Shown piece after piece: positions 7,820-15,994 of a stretch of DNA of 64,000 nt. The position numbers and the translations under genes are program-made. The stretch lies in assembly GCF_003171675.1 (NCBI RefSeq), contig NZ_QFZQ01000001.1:1-64000 (forward strand), in the 5' to 3' direction. Under the pieces are notes generated by a model that did not search any database, was not told where the DNA came from, and saw only the letters and a program-made list of their open reading frames with translations. The first letter of the stretch is position 1, and the number at the start of each line of letters is the position of its first letter. This DNA is from Reichenbachiella versicolor. Its GTDB lineage: Bacteria; Bacteroidota; Bacteroidia; Cytophagales; Cyclobacteriaceae.

Positions 7820-9027
7820 GCATACAAGAAAGCATATCATCCAATCTTAAAGAACTAGAACTTAACGCTCTCCTTGAGGTAACTGAAGCTATTAATAATA
7901 ATTTACCAGAAGAGTCACTCTATAAGATTTATCACTTTACATTGCTTGCGAACTTAAAAGTGAAAAAGTTAGCACTTTATGTACTAGGCGATAAATGGGA
8001 AAAAAAAGTCTCGTTTGGGATTAAAGAAAAGGATTTAGAAAAACTGAACCTTACCTCATTTGAGAATATTTCAGGAGCGGTCAACTTGTATAATTCCAAA
8101 GCTGCTGATGTCTTTGATAATGTCATTGCAGTTCATCATAAGGATCGACTTTTAGCATTAGTGTTTGTAGGTGATGTCAGTGGTATGCGGTCTTTGGATA
8201 AGGGGAAATCATCTACGACTTTTTTGGAGGCCTTGACTAACATTATCCTTGTAGCTATTGAGAACAAGAAGTTGGCAAGGAAACAATTGGAGCAAGAAGC
8301 AATTCGAAAAGAATTGGAAATAGCACAAGAGGTTCAACAGTTTTTATTTCCAAAAGAACTTCCAAAAACGGATAAATTGATCGTTGATGCAGTTTACAGG
8401 CCACATCATAATGTTGGAGGAGATTATTATGATTACATACCAATTAATGAAGATAAATTCATGGTTTGTATTGCTGATGTTTCTGGAAAGGGGATACCCG
8501 CAGCACTAATGATGTCTAACTTTCAAGCTTCTCTGAGGACACTTGTACGTCAAACAGATGATCTTGATAAAATCGTCCGTGAGCTGAATTATCAACTTTA
8601 TCGCAGTGGTAATGCAGAGATATTTATTACTTTTTTTATCATGTTATATGATCGTAATAAAAAGTCCTTAAACTATGCTAATTGTGGGCATAATCCTCAA
8701 ATGCTTAGATACAAAGGAGAAATCGAATCTTTGAGTACTGGTACTACAGTTCTTGGAATGTTTGATCCATTACCATTTCTTGAGATAGGTAGAGTAGATG
8801 ACTTAAGTTCATTTTGTTTGTTTTGTTACACAGATGGTTTGACAGAGACATTTGATTCCAAAAACGAGGAGTTTGGAGAAGAACGTTTATTCAATCTTCT
8901 GAACAAGCTTAAATGTTCAGATCCTGAGTATGTTAATAAAACTTTGCTTGAAGAAGCTGAATTATTTAGAGGTCAAGAACCTTACAGAGATGATTTAACA
9001 TTACTTGCTGTAAAAGTCAATGAGTAG
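7816..9027 (+). CDS. GAF-SpoIIE (RsbU-type) PP2C-family serine/threonine phosphatase
   Basis: Protein phosphatase of 403 residues. Residues ~1-150 look like a GAF-type sensor, joined by a coiled linker (QLEQEAIRKELEIAQEVQQF) to the SpoIIE phosphatase domain. Metal and catalytic motifs are intact: GGDYYDYI, ADVSGKGIPAALMM, NCGHNP, YTDGLTE and a terminal YRDDLTLL. In known systems such enzymes dephosphorylate anti-sigma-factor antagonists (STAS proteins). No STAS protein or HPK-type anti-sigma kinase is encoded nearby, so the substrate is unknown. The gene is embedded, with overlaps on both sides, in a run of glycan genes, which suggests control of envelope synthesis. Confidence 0.88.
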   Translation: MSIQESISSNLKELELNALLEVTEAINNNLPEESLYKIYHFTLLANLKVKKLALYVLGDKWEKKVSFGIKEKDLEKLNLTSFENISGAVNLYNSKAADVFDNVIAVHHKDRLLALVFVGDVSGMRSLDKGKSSTTFLEALTNIILVAIENKKLARKQLEQEAIRKELEIAQEVQQFLFPKELPKTDKLIVDAVYRPHHNVGGDYYDYIPINEDKFMVCIADVSGKGIPAALMMSNFQASLRTLVRQTDDLDKIVRELNYQLYRSGNAEIFITFFIMLYDRNKKSLNYANCGHNPQMLRYKGEIESLSTGTTVLGMFDPLPFLEIGRVDDLSSFCLFCYTDGLTETFDSKNEEFGEERLFNLLNKLKCSDPEYVNKTLLEEAELFRGQEPYRDDLTLLAVKVNE

Positions 9028-9653
9028 TGGCAAAACGTGTATCCGCTATATGGTCCTATATATTTCCTTCTATACTTTGGAATAAAAAAATTAAAGAAAA
9101 GAAAATACTGTATTTGACTTTTGATGATGGACCTACGCCAATGGTTACCGATTATGTGTTGAGAGAATTGGAAAGCAGAAATGCCAAAGCCACTTTTTTT
9201 GCTTTAGGTAAAAACTTAGAGACGGAAGTTAGGTTAGTGAAAGAAATATTGGGAGCAGGTCATCAATTGGCCAATCATACCTATAACCACGACTCTGGTT
9301 GGAGAGTTTCTTCTTTAAAGTTTAGCGAATCTATATCAAGAACAGATGCTTTGCTCAATAGATATTTAAAAAAAAATACTTGCAGTTTTAGACCTCCTTA
9401 TGGAAAATTGACACCGTCTCAGTTTTTTAAACTGAAGAAAACTCACCAAATCATAATGTGGAATTTGATGTCTTACGATTTTGATCAATCACTTTCTCCT
9501 GAACGTTGCTTAGAATCTTTGAAGCAAAAAACTAGGTCAGGAGATATTGTTGTATTTCATGATAATTCTAAGTCATTTCATAATTTGGGGTTTGTCCTAC
9601 CTAGATATTTAGACCATTGTTTATCCCAAGGATATGAGTTCAAATTACTATGA
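9027..9653 (+). CDS. NodB-type polysaccharide deacetylase
   Basis: Carbohydrate esterase family 4 enzyme of 208 residues that removes acetyl groups from N-acetylated glycans. Motif 1 is LTFDDGPTP (catalytic base and metal Asp), motif 2 is NHTYNH (metal His pair), motif 3 is RPPYG, and a late VFHDN carries the catalytic His. No cleavable signal peptide is evident; a short hydrophobic stretch at residues 8-18 could anchor it. The GTG start shares bases with the phosphatase stop, and the stop overlaps the next glycosyltransferase by 4 bp. The substrate is presumably the product of the flanking glycosyltransferases; this is inference. Confidence 0.88.
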   Translation: MAKRVSAIWSYIFPSILWNKKIKEKKILYLTFDDGPTPMVTDYVLRELESRNAKATFFALGKNLETEVRLVKEILGAGHQLANHTYNHDSGWRVSSLKFSESISRTDALLNRYLKKNTCSFRPPYGKLTPSQFFKLKKTHQIIMWNLMSYDFDQSLSPERCLESLKQKTRSGDIVVFHDNSKSFHNLGFVLPRYLDHCLSQGYEFKLL

Positions 9654-10723
9654 TTTGGTGGGGTTGTGCTTTTATAGTTTTGATAAATCTCTTTGGACTG
9701 CTAGTAATATTTTTTTCTTCTAGAGTTAAATCAGGGGTAATCAATGATGAAGACTTTCCTTATGTTTCAATAGTTATTTCGGTTAGGAATGAGTCTGATA
9801 ACATTATAGATTTATTAAACAGCTTGGGTCATTTAAAATATCCAAAAGACAAACTTGAAATATTAATAGGAGATGATCATAGTGAAGATGATACATGGAG
9901 GAAACTTAAAGAAAACTCTAAGGGAAGCAATATAAGCTTGTATCAAGCTAAAGTCGTTGATTACGGGAAGTCGAAAATGCTTGATGTATTGTGTAAAGAG
10001 GCAAAAGGTGAATGGCTGCTGTTTACAGACGCAGACGTTCGAATGCCCGAGTTTTGGGTACAATCTATGTTGAATCAGTCTGGGGATCAGTTTGCTGGTA
10101 TGACTCGAATAATAGGAACTAGGTTGTTAGATTATTTTCAGAATATAGATTGGCTATTACATCAACGATTGATTGATTGGTATACAAAAATATTTGGTCC
10201 ACTTACTATTTGGGGTAATAATATGGCTATTCGAAAGAAGGCTCTAGAAGAAATTGAATATTATAAAAACATTACAAATTCAATAGTAGAAGATGTTGCA
10301 GTAATGCAAAAGATTAAAGCCATCGGAAAAGTCACAATTAATAATTCTTCAGGATCATGTGTTACTTCTTTACCGTCAAGAACTATGTCCCAAGTGATTG
10401 GTCAAAGATTGCGTTGGATGAAGGGCTTTTCTATAATTGAATGGTACATTCTACCATTATGTATCGTCAAGTACCTATATCTACCTTCATTGATTTATTT
10501 ACTGATAATACCTGATTCATATATATGGATTGCAGTATTAATTACTAAGGCTTTATTGGTATTTATATTGATTGAACCATATCTAGAAGGTAAAGTATTA
10601 TTTAAAAAATGCCTTGCGTTGCTTTTTTTTGACTTGTATGAATTCCTAATATATTTTGTGACTTTTGTACTCTCATTGACCACCTCAAATGTGGTATGGA
10701 AAGAAAGGACCTATGGTAGATAA
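9650..10723 (+). CDS. second family 2 glycosyltransferase, membrane-bound, QxxRW type
   Basis: Membrane glycosyltransferase of 357 residues. It has an N-terminal membrane segment (about 2-22), a GT-A domain with VISVRNESDN, GDDHSEDDT, FTDADV and VEDVAV, then GQRLRW (QxxRW) and three or more C-terminal membrane helices. The layout parallels the glycosyltransferase at 6465-7556 but sequence identity looks modest, so duplication followed by divergence or separate recruitment are both possible. It overlaps the deacetylase gene by 4 bp and ends 11 bp inside the TatD reading frame. Product and donor sugar are unknown. Confidence 0.85.
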   Translation: MIWWGCAFIVLINLFGLLVIFFSSRVKSGVINDEDFPYVSIVISVRNESDNIIDLLNSLGHLKYPKDKLEILIGDDHSEDDTWRKLKENSKGSNISLYQAKVVDYGKSKMLDVLCKEAKGEWLLFTDADVRMPEFWVQSMLNQSGDQFAGMTRIIGTRLLDYFQNIDWLLHQRLIDWYTKIFGPLTIWGNNMAIRKKALEEIEYYKNITNSIVEDVAVMQKIKAIGKVTINNSSGSCVTSLPSRTMSQVIGQRLRWMKGFSIIEWYILPLCIVKYLYLPSLIYLLIIPDSYIWIAVLITKALLVFILIEPYLEGKVLFKKCLALLFFDLYEFLIYFVTFVLSLTTSNVVWKERTYGR

Positions 10724-11489
10724 TAATCAGTTCGTAGAAACACACGCTCATATTTATTCATCAAAGTTTAAAGAGGATATTGCAGATGTAATAGAAAGAA
10801 GTCAAGAAGCTGGAGTATCTAAAATCTACATGCCTAATGTAGATCACGAATCAATAGATGGTATGCTAGAGCTTGAGAATAAATACCCAGAATATTGCAT
10901 TCCAATGATGGGTCTTCATCCATGTTCAGTTAAAAAGGATTTCGAAAAAGAACTTTATATAGTAGAAGATTGGCTTTCAAAGAGACCGTTTGTAGCAGTA
11001 GGAGAGATAGGAACAGATTTATATTGGGATAAATCTCTTTTTGAATTACAAAAAGAAGCTTTCATTATTCAATGCAACCTAGCCAATCAAAATGACATAC
11101 CGGTTATTATTCATTGTCGAGAGTCTATTGATGAAACGATTGAAATTTTAGAAGGTATGGCAAATGCTCCAAAAGGAATATTTCATTGTTTTACTGGAGA
11201 TGTTGAACAAGCAAAACGAATAATAGCTCTAGGGCATAAAATTGGAATAGGGGGAGTAGCCACTTTTAAAAATGGAGGTCTTGATCCAGTCTTGTTGGAG
11301 ATAGACCTTGAAAATATGGTGTTGGAAACAGATTGTCCGTATTTGGCTCCAACCCCTTACAGAGGTAAAAGAAACGAGCCTGCATTTATTGAATTGGTAG
11401 CACAAAAAATTTCTGATCTGAAAAATATACCAGTCAGTGAGGTCGCGCAGTCTACCACTAATAGTGCCTTACAGATATTTAAAAGTTAG
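10713..11489 (+). CDS. tatD: TatD-family metal-dependent deoxyribonuclease
   Basis: TIM-barrel metallohydrolase of ~258 residues acting as a 3'-5' exonuclease in DNA and RNA quality control. Metal ligands are visible as ETHAHIY at the N terminus, GEIGTDLYWD, IIHCRE, FHCFTG and ETDCPYLAP near the C terminus. The frame is open to 10689, but the ATG at 10713 places the first HxH at the family-typical position. It overlaps the end of the glycosyltransferase by 11 bp, so it is probably cotranscribed with the glycan cluster although its function is unrelated. Confidence 0.92.
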   Translation: MVDNNQFVETHAHIYSSKFKEDIADVIERSQEAGVSKIYMPNVDHESIDGMLELENKYPEYCIPMMGLHPCSVKKDFEKELYIVEDWLSKRPFVAVGEIGTDLYWDKSLFELQKEAFIIQCNLANQNDIPVIIHCRESIDETIEILEGMANAPKGIFHCFTGDVEQAKRIIALGHKIGIGGVATFKNGGLDPVLLEIDLENMVLETDCPYLAPTPYRGKRNEPAFIELVAQKISDLKNIPVSEVAQSTTNSALQIFKS

Positions 11490-11646
11490 CATAAACAGGA
11501 AGAAACGTGATTAAAATCAATAAGAAAACTGCTTAAAACGGCTTAAAATCACCTTTTTGCTAGCCTATTTGAAAAAAAAGAACTCGATTTGCAATTAGAT
11601 CAAAATTGTCATTTATTTGTTGCCCTAAGTGAAAATCGGGTGATTC

Positions 11647-11734
11647 AGAGAGGTGACCGAGTGGTTGAAGGTGCTCGCCTGGAAAGTGAGTGTGCCCCAA
11701 AAGGGTACCGGGGGTTCGAATCCCTTCCTCTCTG
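11647..11734 (+). tRNA. tRNA-Ser (anticodon GGA)
   Basis: A complete class II cloverleaf. The acceptor arms AGAGAGG and CCTCTCT pair perfectly, with discriminator G. The anticodon arm CTCGC-CTGGAAA-GTGAG presents GGA. There is a long variable arm, and the T loop contains GGTTCGAATCC. The CCA end is not fully encoded. It reads UCC/UCU codons. No integrase or attachment-site duplication was noticed next to it. Confidence 0.96.
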
Positions 11735-11808
11735 CAGCATAGCGATAATCATGATGACTAAGACATTATTTAACTTTTATTTGAAGATTTATTATTAAAA
11801 AGTAAACC

Positions 11809-12648
11809 ATGAAAAGAATAGTAGTATTGTTAATGATGATGGGTGTATTCACTTTGACTCATTTTAAATCTGTAGCTCAAGATGTAGAAGCAGCTGTTGA
11901 GGGTGATTCTACAGAGATGGTAGCCGCAGATAGTGCAGATGTAGAAGAAACAGTAGTTGAAGAAGAAGTTGTTCAGGAAACAGAAGAAGAATATGTAGAG
12001 CCTGTTGCTGAGCCATCATTTCACCAAATCGTAAAAGAACAATTTATCGCAGGTGGATGGGAGTTCATGGGTATCGTATTACTTTGTTTGATTCTAGGTC
12101 TAGCTGTAGCTATTGAAAGAATCATTACATTAAACTTAGCTACTACAAATACTAAGAAATTATTGAGTAAAGTTGAGGACGCTCTTGCATCTGGTGGTGT
12201 AGAAGCTGCAAAAGATGTTTGTAGAAATACTCAAGGACCAGTTGCTTCTATTTTCGTTCAAGGTTTGATGAGAATGTCAGAAGGAATTGAAATGGTAGAG
12301 AAGTCTATTATTTCTTACGGTTCTGTTGAAATGGGTAAATTAGAAAAAGGGATGGTTTGGATTTCTCTTTTTATCTCTTTGGCTCCAATGCTTGGTTTCA
12401 TGGGTACAGTAATTGGTATGATTGGTGCTTTTGATGCGATTGCTGAGGCTGGAGATGTTTCTCCTGCGTTGGTTGCTGGTGGTATCAAGGTCGCACTTTT
12501 GACTACAGTTGGTGGTTTGATAGTTGCAGTAATCCTTCAGTTGTTCTATAACTACTTGGTATCTAAAATTGACTCTTTAGTAAACTCTATGGAAGACGCT
12601 TCTATTTCTTTGATCGATATCTTGGTTAAGCAAAACGCTTCTAAATAA
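11809..12648 (+). CDS. exbB: MotA/TolQ/ExbB proton channel family protein
   Basis: Inner-membrane proton-channel subunit of 279 residues that with ExbD uses the proton motive force to energise TonB or related systems. A signal-like segment (1-23) is followed by a very acidic Glu/Val-rich stretch (about 24-70), then a helix near residue 85-105 and the two-helix MotA_ExbB core with SLAPMLGFMGTVIGMIGAFD and KVALLTTVGGLIVAVI. The acidic N-terminal extension is not part of classical E. coli ExbB. It heads a four-gene run with a small membrane protein and two ExbD proteins. Confidence 0.9.
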   Translation: MKRIVVLLMMMGVFTLTHFKSVAQDVEAAVEGDSTEMVAADSADVEETVVEEEVVQETEEEYVEPVAEPSFHQIVKEQFIAGGWEFMGIVLLCLILGLAVAIERIITLNLATTNTKKLLSKVEDALASGGVEAAKDVCRNTQGPVASIFVQGLMRMSEGIEMVEKSIISYGSVEMGKLEKGMVWISLFISLAPMLGFMGTVIGMIGAFDAIAEAGDVSPALVAGGIKVALLTTVGGLIVAVILQLFYNYLVSKIDSLVNSMEDASISLIDILVKQNASK

Positions 12649-12675
12649 GATTTTTCAACTTAAAAGAAATTAGAA

Positions 12676-12999
12676 ATGGATTCAATAGATGTAGCACTAT
12701 ATATTTCATATGCACTAACAATTTTGGCTGGTATAGCAGCTATTGCATTTCCGTTATTTAACTCATTCGGAGACCCTAAGTCTTTAACTAAATCAGCTGC
12801 TGGATTAGGAGCATTGTTAGTAGTCTTTGGTATCGGTTGGGCTCTTGCTGGAGCTGAAGTAACGGAATCTTACATTGAGTTTGGCGTAGATGCAGGTTTG
12901 TCGAAGTTTATCGGAGGTCTCTTGACTATGATGTATATTTTGACAGGTATTGCCATAGTTGGTATCGTATATACAGAAGTATCTAAAATTATAAAGTAA
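12676..12999 (+). CDS. small membrane protein within the exbB-exbD cluster
   Basis: A 107-residue inner-membrane protein with three predicted hydrophobic helices (about 5-28, 42-60 and 78-104) and no enzymatic motif. It sits 27 bp after exbB and 1 bp before the first exbD, so all four are almost certainly one transcript. No named family is recognised by eye. Its constant position suggests an accessory subunit of the proton-channel complex; that is inference. Confidence 0.7.
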   Translation: MDSIDVALYISYALTILAGIAAIAFPLFNSFGDPKSLTKSAAGLGALLVVFGIGWALAGAEVTESYIEFGVDAGLSKFIGGLLTMMYILTGIAIVGIVYTEVSKIIK

Positions 13000-13000
13000 T

Positions 13001-13642
13001 ATGGCGAAAGGTAAATCAAGACCCACTGCGGAGGTAAACTCTGGGTCGATGGCTGACATCGCATTCCTACTTTTGATTTTCTTCTTGGTTACAACCACGA
13101 TAGCAAATGATAAAGGGGTGTTGATGCAATTGCCACCGCCACCAGACCCTACGCAACCACCACCAGATATCACGAAGAATCAGAAGAATATTTTTAAGAT
13201 TCAGGCTAATTCTCTAGATAAGTTATTGGTGGAAGAAGAGCCTTTAACTGAGGTTACCGAATTAAGAGGTATGATCAAAGATTTTATCTTGAACTTTGGA
13301 AAGCCATCAGCAGAAGGAAGAGCACTATATAACTCATTACCAGCTTCGTTAAGGAGTCATGTAAATAGTAGAGGTAGAAGACAAGATTCTTCTGATGAGC
13401 CTAAAGAGGCAATTGTTTCTTTTAAGGCGGATAGAGGTACTAGTTATGAGTTGTATGTTCAGGTTTTAGATGAGATTCATGCTGCTTACAATGAAGTGTA
13501 TGGAGCTAGAATTGGGTTGAGTGCAGAGGAGTTTTTACTTCTAGATAAGCGAGACCCTGAGCAGAAAGCTATGTACAAAGCAGCTAGAGAAGGTATTCCT
13601 AAGGCTGTTTCTATTGCTGAACCAAATAAAATAGGAGGTTGA
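13001..13642 (+). CDS. exbD: ExbD/TolR biopolymer transport protein, first copy
   Basis: Single-pass inner-membrane partner of ExbB, 213 residues. The membrane helix near residues 17-40 carries the essential Asp in GSMADIAFLLLIFFLV. A proline-rich segment follows (QLPPPPDPTQPPPD, about 48-61) and then a long periplasmic domain. It is about 70 residues longer than classical ExbD, mainly in the periplasmic part. One base separates it from the upstream gene and one base from the second ExbD. Confidence 0.9.
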   Translation: MAKGKSRPTAEVNSGSMADIAFLLLIFFLVTTTIANDKGVLMQLPPPPDPTQPPPDITKNQKNIFKIQANSLDKLLVEEEPLTEVTELRGMIKDFILNFGKPSAEGRALYNSLPASLRSHVNSRGRRQDSSDEPKEAIVSFKADRGTSYELYVQVLDEIHAAYNEVYGARIGLSAEEFLLLDKRDPEQKAMYKAAREGIPKAVSIAEPNKIGG

Positions 13643-13643
13643 T

Positions 13644-14102
13644 ATGTCTAAGTTTAAGAAAAGTTCAGGAACTAGTCAGGAAATCCCTACTGCGGCACTT
13701 CCAGATATCATTTTTATGCTGTTGTTCTTTTTCATGGTGACTACCGTGCTTAGAGACAAAACCATAATGGTAAAACAAGAATTGCCAAAGTCTACTCAAT
13801 TGAGTAAGCTGGAAAGAAAATCTTTGGTTAGTTATATATATATCGGTAAGCCAAATAAGGTTGATCAATTCGGGTCGGAACCTAAGATTCAAGTAAACGA
13901 TGTGTTTGTTGAACCTAAGGATATAATTCGATTTGTGAACCAAGAGAAAGATAAACTTAGTGAAGTTGAGCGTGATCAGATTACTATGTCATTGAAAGTC
14001 GATGTTGAGGCTAAGATGGGTATAGTATCTGATGTACAAGAGGAACTTAGAGAAGCAAATGCTCGTAAAGTTCTTTATAGCTCTCTTAGGAGACTTGATT
14101 AA
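13644..14102 (+). CDS. exbD: ExbD/TolR biopolymer transport protein, second copy
   Basis: Second ExbD-type subunit, 152 residues. The N-terminal helix has the proton-relay Asp in AALPDIIFMLLFFFMVTTV, followed by a periplasmic domain of ordinary length. It lacks the proline-rich linker of the first copy, so the two are divergent paralogues that may form a mixed dimer in the ExbB pore. A strong terminator follows at 14126-14156, closing the operon. Confidence 0.9.
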   Translation: MSKFKKSSGTSQEIPTAALPDIIFMLLFFFMVTTVLRDKTIMVKQELPKSTQLSKLERKSLVSYIYIGKPNKVDQFGSEPKIQVNDVFVEPKDIIRFVNQEKDKLSEVERDQITMSLKVDVEAKMGIVSDVQEELREANARKVLYSSLRRLD

Positions 14103-14125
14103 TAATAAATCTCAAATAAATTGAT

Positions 14126-14156
14126 AAAAGGTCTTTTCGTAATGAAAAGACCTTTT
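14126..14156 (+). terminator. exb operon terminator
   Basis: Perfect 13-bp inverted repeat AAAAGGTCTTTTC/GAAAAGACCTTTT with a 5-nt loop, followed by further T residues. Confidence 0.9.
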
Positions 14157-14164
14157 TTTGTGCT

Positions 14165-15454
14165 ATGCAAGAATCAGCTAGAATAAAAAATGCCTGGTGT
14201 ATGTATGACTGGGCTAACTCAGCCTACCTTCTGGTTATATCATCTACAATTTTTCCAATATATTATAATGGAATTACTCGTAGGGTTTTTGGAGGAGATG
14301 AGGTTACTTTTTTTGGGTTTCAAATTGAAAATACGGTATTGTATTCTTATGCTATATCCTTTTCTTTTTTAGTATCAGCAGCTTTATCTCCATTACTTTC
14401 TGGAGTAGCAGATTATGGAGGTAAAAGAAAGTTCTTCCTAAAAGTATTTACGTATTTAGGTTCTTTTTCGACATTATCTCTGTTTTGGTTTAAAGGAGAT
14501 AATATTGAATTTGGGATAATAATGTCTGTTTTCGCGGCAATTGGTTACTCAGGGAGCTTAGTGTTTTACAATGCTTTTTTACCAGAGATTACTTCTGAGG
14601 AAAATTATAATATGCTTAGTGCTAAAGGTTATGCACTGGGGTACATTGGTAGTGTGCTTCTTTTATTAGCAAGCTTTATTCTTATTGAGATGTATCAAAC
14701 TTTTGGTTTTGAGGAGAAAACTTCAGCTGTTCGTTTATCATTTTTATTCGTAGGAGTTTGGTGGTTAGGTTTTGCCCAATTTGCTTTTAGAAGGCTACCT
14801 GAAAATAATACCACTCATTCTAATGAAGTAGGGCTACTAAGAAAAGGAGCAAAAGAGGTCGTTAAGGTTTTTGATTCTCTAAAGCATTCAAAAGTGCTTA
14901 AGCGCTATTTGATGGCGTTCTTTTTTTATAGTATGGGAGTTCAGACTATAATGCATTTGGCTACTATTTTTGGTGAGAAAGAGTTGGGTTTGAGTGCAGC
15001 GAAGCTGATAGTTACGATTATTGTTTTACAATTAGTGGCGATTGGTGGAGCTTATTTGTTTTCTAAATTATCAAAAAGGTATAATGACGGTGTGTCAATT
15101 TTGCTAATGCTTATAATTTGGATTGGTATTTGTGTCTTTTCATACGTTGTAAAGACAGAATATGAGTTTTATGCTTTAGCGGTACTTGTAGGAATTGTTA
15201 TGGGAGGTATACAATCAATGTCTAGGTCAACATATTCAAAACTAATCCCTGAAAACTCCATTGATAATACCTCTTATTTTAGTTTTTACGATGTTTTGGA
15301 AAAAAGTTCTATTGTACTTGGTACCTTTTCTTTTGGGTTTATTGAGTATATCTCTGGTTCTATGAGAAATAGTACCTTGGTATTAACAGTTTTCTTTATT
15401 GTAGGAGTGTTTCTATTAGTGCGTTCAGGAATTCATCGTAAAGCAATGGCTTGA
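14165..15454 (+). CDS. MFS transporter, UMF1 / Atg22-like family
   Basis: Major-facilitator protein of 429 residues with about twelve membrane helices. The opening KNAWCMYDWANSAYLLVISS is the signature of the UMF1 (ultra-minor facilitator) group related to yeast vacuolar effluxer Atg22. A DYGGKRK cytoplasmic loop after helix 2 corresponds to the MFS A-like motif. Substrate is unknown; amino-acid or small-metabolite export is suggested for the eukaryotic relatives. The stop overlaps the start of the next gene (TGATG). Confidence 0.87.
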   Translation: MQESARIKNAWCMYDWANSAYLLVISSTIFPIYYNGITRRVFGGDEVTFFGFQIENTVLYSYAISFSFLVSAALSPLLSGVADYGGKRKFFLKVFTYLGSFSTLSLFWFKGDNIEFGIIMSVFAAIGYSGSLVFYNAFLPEITSEENYNMLSAKGYALGYIGSVLLLLASFILIEMYQTFGFEEKTSAVRLSFLFVGVWWLGFAQFAFRRLPENNTTHSNEVGLLRKGAKEVVKVFDSLKHSKVLKRYLMAFFFYSMGVQTIMHLATIFGEKELGLSAAKLIVTIIVLQLVAIGGAYLFSKLSKRYNDGVSILLMLIIWIGICVFSYVVKTEYEFYALAVLVGIVMGGIQSMSRSTYSKLIPENSIDNTSYFSFYDVLEKSSIVLGTFSFGFIEYISGSMRNSTLVLTVFFIVGVFLLVRSGIHRKAMA

Positions 15455-15897
15455 TGGAAAAATTAAATCTACCAGAATATGAACTTGTGTTAAAAGAAAC
15501 TTCTGATGGAAAGGAGGTTTGGGATCCAGTTAGAAAAAAGTATTTAGTTTTAACTCCGGAAGAATGGGTAAGACAAAACTTTTTAAACTTCTTAATTAAT
15601 GATTTAGGATATCCACTTTCATTAATTAGAAACGAGGGGGGACTTAAGTATAATGGCAGACAAAAACGTACAGATATTCTTGCTTACGGAAATGATGGTT
15701 TGCCATTAATATTAGTTGAGTGTAAAGCAACAACTGTTAAAATTTCAAGTGACGTATTTGAACAAGCTTCAGTTTATAATAAAGAACTTAAATCTAAATA
15801 TCTCATAGTGACCAACGGATTACAGCATTTCTGTTGTGAACAAAATTTCTCCACAGGTGATGTTACTTTTCTGGAAAGTATACCGAAATATCAGTAA
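15454..15897 (+). CDS. type I restriction HsdR N-terminal-like domain protein, stand-alone
   Basis: A soluble protein of 147 residues matching the HsdR N-terminal nuclease-like fold (HSDR_N_2). The PD-(D/E)xK-like core is visible: KRTDILAYG (Asp), then PLILVECKAT (Glu-x-Lys). No helicase domain, HsdM or HsdS is nearby, so it is not a restriction system. Such orphan proteins are common in Bacteroidota and uncharacterised. It is translationally coupled to the UMF1 transporter. A structure-specific nuclease role is possible but unsupported. Confidence 0.78.
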   Translation: MEKLNLPEYELVLKETSDGKEVWDPVRKKYLVLTPEEWVRQNFLNFLINDLGYPLSLIRNEGGLKYNGRQKRTDILAYGNDGLPLILVECKATTVKISSDVFEQASVYNKELKSKYLIVTNGLQHFCCEQNFSTGDVTFLESIPKYQ

Positions 15898-15939
15898 TGT
15901 ATATGGTAGCAGTCATTAATTCCATTTAGTGGGATATGC

Positions 15940-15947
15940 TATATTTG
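15940..15947 (+). promoter_or_regulatory. -7 element upstream of the E1 gene
   Basis: TATATTTG matches TAnnTTTG exactly and lies 48 bp before the proposed TTG start of the 2-oxoacid dehydrogenase E1 gene. No clear -33 TTTG. Confidence 0.45.
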
Positions 15948-15994
15948 CATGAGCATTCCTAAATACATTTGCTTATATAAAAGTTATTATCACA

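Noticed and set aside
11647-11734. tRNA-Ser as an integration site for a mobile element.
   Set aside because: No integrase, direct repeat of the tRNA 3' end or change in gene content is seen nearby.
11589-11798. An open reading frame covering the tRNA-Ser gene.
   Set aside because: The tRNA fold is complete and explains the sequence; the frame is chance.
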